The position numbers were made by a program, and so were the translations under genes. From Nymphaea colorata (Eukaryota; Streptophyta; Magnoliopsida; Nymphaeales; Nymphaeaceae), in the NCBI RefSeq assembly GCF_008831285.2, contig NW_022204517.1:1-44864 (forward strand): a stretch of DNA of 44,864 bases, read 5' to 3'. Below are positions 32,092 through 43,859 of this stretch, piece after piece (the stretch's first letter is position 1; every line of letters starts with the position of its first letter). A model generated the notes under the pieces. The model was not told where the DNA came from. It saw nothing but the letters and a program-made list of their open reading frames with translations, and made no database searches.

Positions 32092-34972
32092 TCCACTAGG
32101 ACTGGAAAACCCACCCACTCTCTCTTTGTCTCTCTTTATCTCACCTCATCACCTCTCCAGCCCCTCCCACGCAATCCCGCCTTCTCTTCCACTTTCTCTA
32201 TGAGAGCATTATTAAAGAGAAAGAGAGTGTGTTCACACATGCACACACACACTTAAGAACTCAAAGCCAGGCCAGGTTGACTCAAGAAATGGTACAGGCA
32301 ATTATACTCACTTTGAGAGACACAAAATTAATGAAAAGACCAAAAAATAAGAGATAGTACGTAACTGCTGCAATGTATCCAGTGGTTAAGAGTAGAAGAC
32401 TTCAGACCAACTAGAATATATGCAATGCCAAAATCGCTAACGTATGCTGTCATGCTCTCATCTAGAAGCTCATTACTTGGCTTCAGGTCACAATGAACTA
32501 TAGTCTCCGAGTAACCATGGTGAAGATATTCTAGAGCACAAGCCACATCAATCATAATATCCAATCTCTGAAAGAGATTCAAGTGATGGCCATGCAAATG
32601 TAGGTAGACTTCTAGGCACCCAAGAGGCATGTATTGGAGAACTAAAGCCTTGAAACCTCTACTAGAGCAAGACGTAATGACTTTAACGAGGTTTCGGTGC
32701 CTGATTTAATGCATGACAGTGCACTCAATATCAAAACTTTTAGATGCTCCTTCAAACAACAAATTAAGGACCTTAACAGCAATTGTTGTTCCATCTGCTA
32801 GAATTCCTTTCCACACTTAGCCAAAGCTTCCACTCCCAAGACAGTTTGCATCACTGAAATTGCTCGTTGCATGCAATAGCTCTCTGTAGTAAATCACTGG
32901 GAGTGTAATTCCTCGTAACCTTTCAATGTCATCATGATGCATCGACAACCCCATCTTTCTATAGCATGAGATACCATTGAGTGTCCAAACAATGACCAAA
33001 AGTGCTGAGCCTCCACTTGAGTAAGCGGCAACGACTCTAGACGTGTTTTTCTTACTTTGACTCTCTGTTTTGTCTAAGCACAATGGGGCATGGAATTTGA
33101 GAGCTCCACACAGTGCATAGTTCCCAAGGAATGACTCAGCAGAAAGGTTTGCAACTTTCTACCACTTGGAATCCCTCCTTGCAATAGATTGAAGGACAAG
33201 TCCAAGACCTAGATGTGTTGAAGTTTCTCCAATGATTTTGGTATCTCACCGGAAAGATTGTTATGAGAAAGGTCAATAGTGTCAAGGTCTAGCATATGAT
33301 CAAGTTGTTCAGGAATGTGACCAACAAATGTGTTATGAGAAAGATTTAAATATTCTAACATTTGGAGCTTTGATAATGATGTAGGCAACTCTTCACTCAG
33401 CTTGTTTGCAGAGATATCCATGTCGATCATCTTGGCAAAACTCCCGAGACCCAAAGGCAGGTGACCAGTGAAGGAGTTGTCCTGCAAGTATATCTCCAAC
33501 AAGTCCTTCAACTCACAAAGACTAGGCGGTAGTGCTGATGACAAATTGTTTGAGCTTAGATCCAGCGCTTGCAAACTAGTGAAATTGTTGATAGAGATTG
33601 AAATTGACCCAATTAGCATGGTGCGTTCAATACATAAAATAAACATGTGGACTAACAGGTAGATTGGTAGTGGGATTGGGCCTTTTAATGCATTGTTATC
33701 AAGAGAAAGCATCTGTAAGCTGTGCATATGTCCTATGTTTGGTGGAATGATCCCTTTTATTTTGTTGGAACTCAAACCTAGGGCAATTAACTTGGTCAAG
33801 TTGGCTAGGGCTAATGGCATAGTACCTTCAATCTGATTAGAGGAAAGGTCAAGTTCCAACAAGGTGGTTGTCAGGTTTCCAACAAAGGCCAGAAGAATGC
33901 CATTCAAACAGTTGGTGAAGGATGTGAGAATGGAGAGCTCACGGTTGCCAGGGACATTGGTCAACATATTTCCCCAAAGGGAAAGGTATGTCAGCTGTGA
34001 CAGACTACCTAGTTCTAATGGTATCGGACCACTAAATTTATTGCTTTTTGCAGTAAGAAGTTGAAGTCTTGTAGCATTAGAAAGAGAAGCTGGGAGAGGG
34101 CCATCAAAATTGTTTATACCCATATAGAGTCTTTGGAGATTGGGCAAGAAGCAGTCAGCATCTTTAGGGAGATGCCTTGTTAGTTGATTGATCGCGAAAC
34201 TCAAATTCTGAAGAGCGGATAGGTTAAAAAAACTCTCAGGCAATGTACCAGTGAGATTGTTCATTTCCATACTAAAGAATGTCAACTGGGTTTTGCTTCC
34301 CAACTTGGAAGGAATGTTCCCTTGCATGTGATTTTTACCAATATTAAGGAACTCCAGCTTTGAGAGGTTGGCAAAACTGACTGGAATGGTGCCCTTGAGC
34401 CTGTTACCATAAAGATTTAGGATCTTGAATTCCAGCAAACTGCCTAGGAACTCCGGAATGCTTCCATAGAATTGGTTATCTCGTGATGACAGTATTTGGA
34501 GACCTTGACAATGGCTCAGTGTTTGTGGGATCAACCCCTCAAAATTGTTTTTTCTTATAGACAGATTTTCCAACAGAGGAAGACGACTAAAATCAACGAG
34601 AAGGTGACCATGGAAACTGTCGTCTGAGAGATCAAGAACCTTTTAGAAGGATAGATTGCTGCTGTATGGAGAGAGAGTACCTTCAAGTGCCTTTCCAGAG
34701 AGCTTCAAAGCAACTACCCTTTGTGAACCACGACTGCATGAAACTCCATTCCAGTCGCAGAAAGAGATGTTGGAATTCCAATTCGATGACACATTATAAA
34801 GGACCTTAGTGACAAGGGATTTGAAAGACAGCAATGCGAATTGATCAGTCACGTTGCTTGGAGAAACAAGGGATGAGGGCACCTCCCCTTGGCCGAGAAC
34901 CACAATGAAGCTGAAGGAGGAGAATCACAAAAGAAAGACGAGCGGCTGAGGTGACTGACCGGTGGTTGCCAT

Positions 34973-35330
34973 GGCTGTCCAATTTGTTATGCAGAACATG
35001 GATGAGCAGGAGTTCAAGGTCTTCAAGTTATGTATAGATTATCTTCTAGAAAATTTGTCCTTCAATTTATGTATAGAATATGTGCCTTAACTGCTCCATG
35101 ATGGCTGATGATGGTGCGAGTGGAGGTGAACAGCTGATGAGATACTCGGTGGAGGGATTTGTAACTCTCGTCTTTTAAGATGGGGAGCTCAAGAGGAGGC
35201 TGCAACGTGTAACGGTTGCAGCCTACGCCCTCTCCTTAACTCGATTTATTGCCCTCTTGATGGAAATACCCTTGCCAATTTATTTCAACTCTAGTAATGA
35301 ATCAAACTGACCATGGGCAAATTGGGAATC
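34973..35330 (-). other. 5' flank of the LRR-RLK pseudogene
   Basis: This holds the presumed promoter of the receptor gene, but I cannot pick one TATA box with confidence. A repeated TTATGTATAGA phrase lies at about 35028 and 35076. Confidence 0.35.
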
Positions 35331-36500
35331 CACTGAAATGATCGTGCTGGACCGAAAACTGATCGGAAAAGTAACAGCGATTGGTTACTCCAGTGGTAGC
35401 ACACAGATTTCCGACCGGGAGTGAGTTCTTTGCGATGGCCGGTAGGATTCACCTGAAACTTGGTGGGGATGTTGCTAAGATCTGGGCGATTATGCTGGAG
35501 TGAACGAGAGAGTGAAATTCGCCCTTGGTTGCTTCAGATTTCACCTGCAACTTCTGCCCAGGCACTGCTTGGTTTCCGCCAAGCCGAGCGAGCGATGTGG
35601 TTGATTAAGGGTCGGCTATTGGGGAAAATCCATCTCCTTCCCAGACAGCAATTCTCGAATTGATGCGGAGTGACTTGCTGCTGCCGAGGACAGAATTCTC
35701 AGGTTGATTCACCGTCAAATTCATAGAAATCCGACCAGCCTTCTACCAATGGATTCCGATGAACCTTCGGATACTCACCTTGACAATCAGTCCGATAGAC
35801 TAGGCTGTGATCTACCTGTTCGGCGTCTCTTTCTCTGATTTTGACAGAGATTAAGAAGCTTACTAGGTTCGATCTTAACCTGTCTTAAGCTCTGCTCGAT
35901 GTGGAAGGAACTGGGTGATGAATTCGGTTCCTCCCTTAATCTCTAGCAGCCAGAGTCGTTGCTTGATTACTAGTCGACTAGAGCTACGAGTCGATTTCCG
36001 TCAAGCCTTCCCGAGATAGTTCTCCAGCATCTAACTTCTTCCGGGGATGAAGAAGTTGCACCGTGAAATGATGGCAATTCGGTCGGGGAATTTGTGCGTA
36101 GGATGAAGACGCTCTAAGAGGATTTCCAGTGGCCTCAAAGGTCATCTCCAAACCTGTTTCGCTTCAACTAGAGCCACAGTTTGGAGCCTTGGGATTCCAG
36201 TCACCGGCAGTAAGATGATGAGAGGAAGAGAGAGGCAAGAGCCAATTCACATGAAAAACTCAACTTTTAATTCTTGATTGCATACTGAAAAAAGACTTAC
36301 AAAAGAGTTTAAGTACTAGAAATAAAACTGGTTCTAACACATGAACCGAGACACTTGCTGAAATAAAGGACTCGACTATAAGCAAATGCATGAAAGGGAA
36401 ATCGAGACAAGATGTTTCGGAATTTCAGTGAGTTTGGCTTCTCTCTCACGGGTTCAGCCATATAACCTGCCTAAGTTCGGCCTTAGGCTTACCACGTGTG
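35331..36500 (-). mobile_element. GC-richer LTR-retroelement-like remnant
   Basis: From 35331 to 36190 the DNA is distinctly GC-richer and frame-poor, in the style of the copia leader at 24523-25440. Next to it, at about 36196-36206, the minus strand reads TGGAATCCCAAGG, in the place where a PBS would be. Beyond lies an LTR-like stretch (36216-36490) with GA-rich and TACTTAAACTC sequence. I see no partner LTR, gag or pol, so it would be a 5' fragment. The reading rests on texture and order and is inference. Confidence 0.35.
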
Positions 36501-36746
36501 GACCGGGTCAGGACTAGACTCAGGGTTCGAACTCGCTATAACCGGATCTAGGTCTAGTTCTTGTCCCTGCCCAGCCTTGAAGTCTTCAGCCCACTGCCTG
36601 CGCTCCGCTGATGATGCTCTGCCCACACCGCCCGCTGCATCAACTTCAAGTTCTGCGTGAGCCTCCTTTAGCCCATCTATGCTTTCCAATATGCTGGCCA
36701 CAAACCTGGCCGAAGGCACTCGGCTCTCTTGGCCTCGCTTGGCCAT
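36489..36746 (-). CDS. Unrecognised 85-codon open frame in retroelement-like DNA
   Basis: The frame starts MAKRGQESRVPSARFVASIL and is rich in Ala, Glu and Asp (FKAGQGQELDLDPVIAS). The same frame stays open upstream (GRPRTRAS). I recognise no family. Its GC content matches the neighbouring remnant, so it may be part of that element. Confidence 0.25.
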   Translation of the reverse strand: MAKRGQESRVPSARFVASILESIDGLKEAHAELEVDAAGGVGRASSAERRQWAEDFKAGQGQELDLDPVIASSNPESSPDPVHTW

Positions 36747-36835
36747 GCTGGCCCTGGTTCTTGGCCTTCCTGTAGGAAGGGATGCATCATTGCCTTTGCC
36801 ACCATTTGTGGCCTAGAGGCATAACATCTAGAGCA

Positions 36836-36900
36836 TGAGACTCAAACCTAGATCTTTTGAGTGTAAACCACCATGCTACCAGGTTAAACTACGCCCCTTG
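36836..36900 (-). mobile_element. tRNA-derived SINE-like head
   Basis: The minus strand reads GGGGCGTAGTTTAACC, then TGGTAGCATGGTGG (Pol III A-box-like), and about 30 bases later GGTTTGAGTCTC (B-box-like). The segment between does not form a proper anticodon stem, so it is not a tRNA gene. The A/B box spacing fits the head of a plant tRNA-derived SINE. The tail and target duplication were not identified. Confidence 0.45.
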
Positions 36901-37309
36901 AAGCATTTATTGCACAGTCGAATGCTGGTGAAAGCTATGTGGCACCACCACAAGTGCCACAAAAGGTTGTGCACTTTAATTTCATATGTTCTTTGAAGGT
37001 TGTCCAAATGCCTTCCCCTTTGTTTGAATGGCAAGAGTATGTCTGAGACAAAAGGTCTGAGTCACACCTTCTTCTCCATCATTCAAACATATAGCTCGAC
37101 ATACTTAACAGATTGGGGTATGGGAAACAAGCAGCGACACGATCAAAATCATGCTGGTTAAGAGAAACAAATAATTTTCTCCGGATCAGGATTCACCTGT
37201 ATTGATCATTCTGATTATTATGTCCCCATTGACCGGTGACATCACAACCTTTGCCCCCAGCTCACCGAGCACTACTTGCAAGAAGTCTCATGAACATGTC
37301 GTATGAGGT
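36901..37309. other. No recognisable gene
   Basis: Mixed sequence between the SINE-like head and the subtilase-like fragment. No motif was found. Confidence 0.4.
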
Positions 37310-37814
37310 CTAAGAACTGGATGAGGGAAAACCGATAGGATTATGGGATATTCTGCCAAACATGAAATAGTGTGTCAGGTTATCTTCAGTTACAGATTCT
37401 GGAAATCCCCTGGGGACCAAGGAAGATAATTTACTGGACAATGTGTCCGCCTCTTTCGTTGTGAGCATGGTAGCAAATCCTCGTAGGCAGTGCTTATACA
37501 CATGAATTAATGACACCTGCGCACTGCCCTCACTGTACAATAAAATCATAAATTAAGTGATTCCTTTCTCAAGTTAATGAAACAATTACAAGCGACTTTC
37601 TTGCCATGGAATAACGGATGACAATAACTTCAAGTGGTTTGCTTCCTCATAATTTTCTCCTTCAACTTCGTTGCTGCTACTCAACGTACTTCCCAACATA
37701 CCAATCATGGAGTATCATATCAAGTATACCTACCTTTGGCGCTTTACTTGAAGCCCTATGGAGAAGGACAGAAGCAGAGACCAGGAAGAAGAGGAGCAGC
37801 CTGGTTTTTTCCAT
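37310..37814 (-). pseudogene. Subtilisin-like protease N-terminal fragment
   Basis: Subtilases are secreted serine proteases with a signal peptide and an I9 inhibitor propeptide. Exon 1 (37814-37734) encodes MEKTRLLLFFLVSASVLLHR followed by ASSKAPK, a good signal peptide, then GTAGGT. A second open segment (about 37532-37310, after TTGTACAG) contains LIHVYKHCLRGFATMLTTKE, close to the I9 core of plant subtilases (YSYKHGFSGFAAMLT). The segment usually found between, VYIVYLGE, is missing and the two pieces join in the wrong phase. After DTLSS the sequence no longer looks like subtilase. No catalytic Asp, His or Ser region is present. Probably a truncated pseudogene. Confidence 0.5.
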
Positions 37815-37968
37815 AGGTGACGTCGAGATTAATGGTGTTCTTCCTCCTCCAGAGGCCTTATTTGTAGCTGTGATCATGTGGGAAAAGGCCAAAACGAATT
37901 TGTGTGAGCTGTATGGAATAGAACCTTGCTGTGGCCAAGTTAGAAAATTTGACTTATCGATGCTTTAG

Positions 37969-39071
37969 TCCTAGGGATCTTTTCTTTTTCTTTACTTTAT
38001 TTCTATATTTTTTTCCTCGTTTTATTTTTCAGGAGGATTAAGACAGTGGTCAGTTATATTATTCCAACAAAGCATGCCTTGTCTTCCTTTTCTTCCCCAT
38101 GTATATGAAAGACTTACTTGACATTATGCCACAATCTTCAACCGGCTTTAACCATTGTGTTGCACACACACACACACACAGGACCTAGACTTGTTGAGAC
38201 TGAAATAATCAGGTTTAGTTTAGTTGGGATATCAAATCAGGTTGTTACTGTTGTTGTTTTCACAGATATTGACCCATTAGGCAACAGATAGCTAAGAGAA
38301 TAAAATGAATAGGAGTGTGTTTAATAAGAGGAACATTGTGTGCTTGTAAAATGTATTTCAAAACCTTTACATTATTGTTTCAAAGCACAATGTGTAATCA
38401 TGTCTTACGTCTAATTGTTGACATTATGTTATGTTAACTTTTACGTCATGTATTTTGAAAACGTAACCCAACTATACACAAAATATTATTCTTATCAAAT
38501 GCTCATTGCAATAATCTTGCATTCATAACGAGGAGGAAATGTTGCAACAAGATAATAAAAGAATGTATTTTTTTTACTTAATTTATTGTGGCCGATCCAA
38601 GACTAACGGCGTATGAGATTACCGCATTGAGAAGAGGAAAAAAAGAGTCAAACTCCTCTAAGGCCGACTTCCCCACTTTTTCATTTGACCATCGCCACAT
38701 GAATTCTATTAGTGATGAGCCATTGTACTTCAAGATCTTCAAGTTGAAGGATGATGAGTCAACATGAAGGCATGTGTTCCCCACAAGACATTCAAAGAGA
38801 GTTATTTAACCTAAAGTGGAAGAAAAAATAACAAAAGGAAGAAAATAAAGAAGTTTGGGCTTCATGCATCCAACTGTTTGATGCCTCTGAAGTTGCCACA
38901 AAAACCAAAGAAAGCATCTTCCATTGGGGAAAATTGAATTTAATCAAAAGAATATTCACATTGAGCAGCAACTCTTTCTTTTGTTTAGGACAAGCAACAT
39001 GTTTTTCCAATTTAAAGAAGAAGAGGGAAAAAATAATCAAACCTGTTTCTACTGTATTGAAAGAAGAGACT
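37969..39071. other. No confident gene
   Basis: A CA microsatellite lies near 38163-38180. A minus-strand frame at 38578-38784 (SFNLKILKYNGSSLIEFMWR) could be an exon fragment but matches nothing I know. Confidence 0.35.
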
Positions 39072-39344
39072 TTAAGTGCAGCTTCCTGAAATCAGGGTGG
39101 GAAGAGGAGATTTGGGTGACAAGAAAGTACAAATATTCATCGAAGATGAGGAAGACTGAAATCTAGACTTTTTCCTTCCTTTGGCTTTGCCCTGCTCCTT
39201 TGGTGCCGTCACATGCTTTAAGCCGTCCTTCTCCCTTTCAAATCTATGATTTTTTATCATGATGTTGTCTTTGTAAGGCACAGCCATGGCAGTTGGCTTC
39301 TTTCTAGAGGGCCCCATTAAATTTAACAGGTTTAGTCCTCCCAT
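39072..39344 (-). CDS. Unrecognised 90-codon open frame
   Basis: The frame starts at an ATG (MGGLNLLNLMGPSRKKPTAM) and has a basic centre (KEQGKAKGRKKSRF) followed by a Ser run. No family or domain is recognised, and there is no supporting splice or promoter signal. It may be chance. Confidence 0.18.
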   Translation of the reverse strand: MGGLNLLNLMGPSRKKPTAMAVPYKDNIMIKNHRFEREKDGLKHVTAPKEQGKAKGRKKSRFQSSSSSMNICTFLSPKSPLPTLISGSCT

Positions 39345-40478
39345 GGTTCTTCATTGCATGTAGAAAGTGTTTGATTCCCATTTTCAGAATGTTGAAAGCA
39401 AGAACACCTTGTTCGTGCATGTTTTGAAAGACATAAGGATAAACGTCATTTAAAACCACATTTTAAAAAATTCTGGTAAATAAAGTGAATGAGGTTTTCA
39501 AACTTTTTAGAACAGCTTTATAAATATAAAGAAAACAATATAAGGTAATGAAAAAGGTGTGAAGTTTTAGAATTAATTGGATTTTACAAAAATAGAATAG
39601 TGCAAAATAACATTGCTATTGAATATTATAGTACAACAATTACTGCCTTGTTCATAATAGATAAGAATAGCATTTTTTTCCTCAAAAGAAGAAACCACAT
39701 CTTCTATTTCAGGAAAATCTTACATGCAATGACATTTTATATTTTACTAAATGACAAGACAGTGGCCCCTGTGGCTCAACTTTCTAACTCTTCCACTGAT
39801 TTGCATATGAGAGAAAAAGACAAACCTGGTCGCTGTTTCCAATTTACATCTTCAAATGTACTCTCATAGAACCTCACAGTTCTTGTGGGGCTAGTTGCCA
39901 AATAAAATTTTCAGTAACCACTCAATGAGTGAACAAATGGCAAGCCCTCATCCCAATAGCTAACACTCTAAAGAACTAGAAACAGCATCGTCATTCCATG
40001 TGGCTAAGTTGGAAACCAGCACATCAACTTTGCTTCTCTTGCACCAATACTTGAGAGGTCCAGCAAACAGCAGTTGAATAACTTTAATTTTTAAAAGTAT
40101 GTCAAGAATACATAGCAGAAATATATGAAGAATGCCAAATTCAACTATCTGCAATAAAAAAAAGAAAAATAAAAAGAGATGAACCCAGTACATGTGCCAT
40201 CACAAATTGAGCTTTATACCTAAACAAGTTTAATTATACAAACTCAAATGCAAATCCCTATCTAAAGTTTTCCAAATAATCTACTAATCCTGATATTATA
40301 ATTCAGTACACAACAGCAACTAACCAAATCTAAAAAACAAAAGAATGTGCATAGACAATCACTCGCACACACAAGATGCATAGTCGATCCTCATCCAACT
40401 CCAAGGCCACGAGGCAATTCAGCAACAAGCAAAGATCGTTTGAGCAAGTGTCTCATCAAGAACAAAAATGTGACTCAC
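39345..40478. other. Mostly no gene; one exon-like stretch
   Basis: At 40148-39960 (minus) an open segment follows a strong acceptor (poly-T then TTATTGCAG) and reads GPLKYWCKRSKVDVLVSNLA and on to a stop. I cannot assign it. Its phase does not fit the exon-like segment at 40479-40690, so the two may not belong together. Confidence 0.3.
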
Positions 40479-40690
40479 CTTCGACCATGTCGTGGCACAG
40501 CAGCAGCACATGAGTATCGCGCTTCTGCCACTTGATGATCTCCTGATCTTCCCAAACCCTATTGCCACTCCAAATCATGAAGACAACTTCGTCAGCCAGA
40601 GCTGGTGTCATCTTGCCAGAGAATGGGGAAAACACTTGGTCGAGACCATCTGAATTCCAAGAAGTCGCACTACAATCTTATACTCCAAAA
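40479..40690 (-). pseudogene. Exon-like coding segment, family not recognised
   Basis: The minus strand is open from just after a TAA near 40690 down to a consensus donor (GAAG|GTGAGT, 40479/40478). It encodes DGLDQVFSPFSGKMTPALAD, then EVVFMIWSGNRVWEDQEIIK and WQKRDTHVLLLCHDMVE. The composition is that of a folded, conserved protein rather than random AT-rich DNA. An internal ATG (MTPALADE) could be a start. I could not follow it convincingly into neighbouring exons. It may be a gene fragment or one exon of a gene with long introns. Confidence 0.35.
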
Positions 40691-41420
40691 GAGTGATGTG
40701 TGACCCCTTGGGATCAAACTCTTTTCAATATTCACTATAATGGGCAATATTGTATGGACTTGCTTAAGAAGTCACTAAAATAGAGGAAAAAGAAAGCTGA
40801 CCAATTTAAGGAACTAAAGAATAAATGGCCATCAAAAGGATGAGCAAGCATAAAGAGAAACCAAACATTTGCACAAAATAGTAAGTCAAAAATCTTTTTC
40901 CACTTGATTTGAAATGTAAACACTTCAAAATGCGAATGATGATCATAAAGCTCCACGCTCCAATGCTGCCACCGATGTTTCATCTTTGAAGGCTTGTTGA
41001 CGATGTATCACTTCAGATGGATGACCAGAGTGATGCACTGCCTGTTCTCTCCTTCCATATTTTTCTATCTGCAACATAGTACTCAAAATGCAGTTAAATA
41101 TCAGGCACCTCAATCTTCAAAATTGCCAAATTGCTTGGAGTCCAAGATTTGCTAAGAGTCCAAGATGCTGATAATGCTGACACAATGTGTTGAATTGTCA
41201 ATCCTATTGATTGTTCAACTATTTGTAGAAAATAATAATACATCCTAATAAAAAATTCTCTTCGACATGCACGCTTGAAACAAGACATGAAAGGGGTGAC
41301 AACATCATCACACAATCGAAGTCTTGCCAGACCTCCACACACCTTTGCTTCACCACCATGCATGCATGGATGCATGGTTTTCTGTATGACATCATCATCA
41401 TGTCATACAAATACTGATTA
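40691..41420. other. Exon-like scraps, no gene model
   Basis: At about 41070-40950 (minus), after a good acceptor (TATGTTGCAG), an open stretch reads IEKYGRREQAVHHSGHPSEV and ends at a stop after LERGAL. Another minus frame at 41094-41375 has no motif. I cannot link them. Confidence 0.25.
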
Positions 41421-43589
41421 ATGGCTCATGTTGGCTTGTAGATGAACTTTCAACTTAAAAAATAGCACTATACATTGATGCATAGGAAGAGGTGATAAAA
41501 ATGCCCCTAATCCCTTCCTTCACAACCCCTTCAATTGGCTACCAATTTTAATGAGAAAATACAATGCATGCAGAATCAGGGATCAAATCTTTATAGATCA
41601 TCCTATTGCCTCCTTGTTCTACTGCACCATCAATAATTATGAAGACAGGTAGAGTCTCCTCCACAAAAAAAGCGTATTCAAGTGTCCGAGGCACTCAAAA
41701 GAGAAAGGGGCTAGCCTTTTCAATAAATAAGAGGCTTGAAGTGAGAAACAAAACAAAGTGAAGATACCGATGTAGAAGGAGTAGCGGCAAATATAGATGA
41801 CTATACAACTCCAGTGTACACATGCATCCTGATATACCTAGGTATAGCCATGACATGTGCAACTAACATACATGCATTTAAATAGAATCACAAGCTCAAT
41901 GAAGAGAACACGACAGTTAACAATCAAACTACAACTACTTTAACTAGGACTCAAACAAGCATGGCATTCTGAACCACGAGCACTACTCTAAACCACGTCC
42001 CCACTATACTAAACTACAACTAAGAAGGCTAGAAGAAATTACAATTTTAAATCAAACTTTCACGCATCTCGAACTAGGTCAAAACATCAAGAAAAATCAA
42101 TTTAAAATGTGTTCTTCACAAGAAAAAACATAAATTTCAAAAAGACAACAAAATGGATTCATGTTGGACTAAGAGAAACTCGAATGGCTGTACAAAAAAT
42201 GATGAAGGATATGCACAAAGGATATTCAAGCCCTTCGCTCCCTCCCTCTCTCTCCCTCTCTCATGTATAAGCCCCGACTTAATCTCTCTCTCTCTCTTAT
42301 ATATGTAAGGCGATGTTAATATGCCAACATATATAACAGTCAAGAAGAATACTTTTGTGTATATAGACAAGGTAGTGTGTTAAGTTCTAAACTATTGATT
42401 GCATTTATGAAGTTCCCGTGCATTTCATTTTGTTGCTTCGTTATTAGTTTGAGCCTTCCCCAACTTCTACAATATTATAAGCAATTCTGTGACTGGGTCC
42501 CCTGGGATTGGATTCTTCTAGAGATAAGTTGGATAAGAAAATATGTATGCGGAAACTTACATGTGAAGGAGCTAATGCGGAGTTTTGTGTTTGCTTCTCC
42601 CTTTTGAAAGATGAACAATAAGTCCCTTGTTACGATCTGAAGTTTTTTCTTTTATTGTCTCTTATAGTCACTTTTGTCCTAAAATTAATTGATTTTCTGC
42701 AGATCAAGTACTTCCCTGTGCCGTGCTTCACTTTCTCCTTCTTAATTTATTTTTGTTTTTTTTAAACATTTCAATTGGAGATTGGCCTTAGATAAGTTCA
42801 TTTATGTATTATACTTGGATTTATGTTGATGCTAGCTTCTAACTAGTTTAACAAGAGTGGTTAATGTTGAATTGAGATGGATATTTCTCTTTAAATGAAG
42901 TTTCTTAATAATAAGTGAATGTGAATGTTTTACTTTAGTGCTTTATTTTAGTGCACTTGCACTCAGACAACACTTTTTCCCATGTGTTTTACTCTCTTTT
43001 GCATTTCCTGTCTGATAAGCTAAAAAGAAGAAATTGATTTTTCTGTCTCATTTCCTGAGTTTTCCAAATCATATTTCATTACGGCTGCTTCATGACATTA
43101 AGTGAATGGAATATATAAATAAAATGAGATTTTTCACTGGGAGTTCAAAGATTCATATAATGATCCTGAATGAAAGTGGAAAAAAAAATATAAAAAACAT
43201 GTATAAACTGGATCACCATTTTATTTAATTCATGGGATTATGCTTACTTGATCATCCATAACATTTACATAATATGAAAATCTGGAGTTATTTCCTTTCA
43301 AATGTTATTTCCTTGTATTTTTGCTATTAAGATGCTCAAGCTTGGGCCTTCAATGCCAATGGTCACCTATTCTCAAGTTGGTTGCTAAATACTTTTGTCT
43401 GTTTAATTATATTTGGGTCTGCCTCGTGTAGTTCTTAGTATTTACTTCAAATTGTAAGTTCTTTAGGTTTTATCCTCCTATCTTCTCCTAGCTCCAAATA
43501 TTGGTTAGATTTGTTTATATAATTCACGATTATCTAGCATTTGCAGTTAGGACTGATGGCCTAATTTTGCTGATGCCTGGTCAAATTTG
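41421..43589. other. AT-rich intergenic DNA
   Basis: A CT-rich stretch lies at 42237-42300. No domain was seen in any frame. Confidence 0.45.
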
Positions 43590-43859
43590 TCATGAGAAAG
43601 AAATTACTATTTTTGCGTTGGTAAAGAAATTAACATAAATACAAATGAGGCATTGAAACAGGACTACAAGAACTGAAAAGCCACCCTCTTTTATGGGAGC
43701 ATAGCAGCAAATTCGGATGAAAGCCTTGGTGCAGCTGAAGAGGGCCTTTTTGATCTTGTCTTGTAACAGTTTGGCTGCCCATTTACCACTGCCATAGAGG
43801 GTATGTTCCGAATAGTCCATAACATGTTTGAAGCTCATAGTTATGATGTTATAAGTCAA
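43590..43859 (-). CDS. Unrecognised 89-codon open frame
   Basis: It contains YGSGKWAAKLLQDKIKKALF and a hydrophobic C-terminal third (VLVVLFQCLICIYVNF). The first half looks protein-like, but no family is recognised and no splice or promoter evidence supports it. Confidence 0.18.
   Translation of the reverse strand: MTYNIITMSFKHVMDYSEHTLYGSGKWAAKLLQDKIKKALFSCTKAFIRICCYAPIKEGGFSVLVVLFQCLICIYVNFFTNAKIVISFS

Larger units (their letters stand above)
30823..34972 (-). pseudogene. LRR receptor-like kinase pseudogene (XA21/EFR type, non-RD)
   Basis: Such receptors sense microbial ligands at the plasma membrane. Exon 1 is 34972-32361 and exon 2 31159-30823. In order it has a signal peptide (ATG 34972), an LRRNT_2 cap (SFCDWNGVSC), about 18 LRRs (34573-33211 open for 454 codons), CLDKTE plus a transmembrane stretch, and a kinase with GSGSFG, VKVL, VHCDLKPSN (non-RD) and VSDFGIA. 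Exon 2 has GMAGKVSEKANVHSYGILLL and EVFTGRKPT, and ends RMDMKEVVVVLRTIRQK. Lesions are TGA 34925-34927, TAA 34643-34645, TAG 33209-33211, a 1-base loss near 33150, TAG near 32817, TAA 32706-32708, a small deletion removing the TLGTM block before the intron, TAA 31032-31034 and a damaged C-lobe. The intron position matches the family. Confidence 0.95.

Noticed and set aside
35460-35663. 67-codon plus-strand frame in the GC-rich island
   Set aside because: Short, no motif, and in DNA better explained as a retroelement leader.
36520-36540. GGTTCGAACTC as a tRNA B-box
   Set aside because: No A-box at the right distance upstream and no cloverleaf, so a chance match.
36836-36900. True tRNA gene
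   Set aside because: A- and B-box-like words are present but the anticodon arm does not pair, so it is listed as a SINE-like head.
37618-37968. 116-codon plus-strand frame
   Set aside because: It overlaps the minus-strand signal-peptide exon and its intron, and has no motif of its own.
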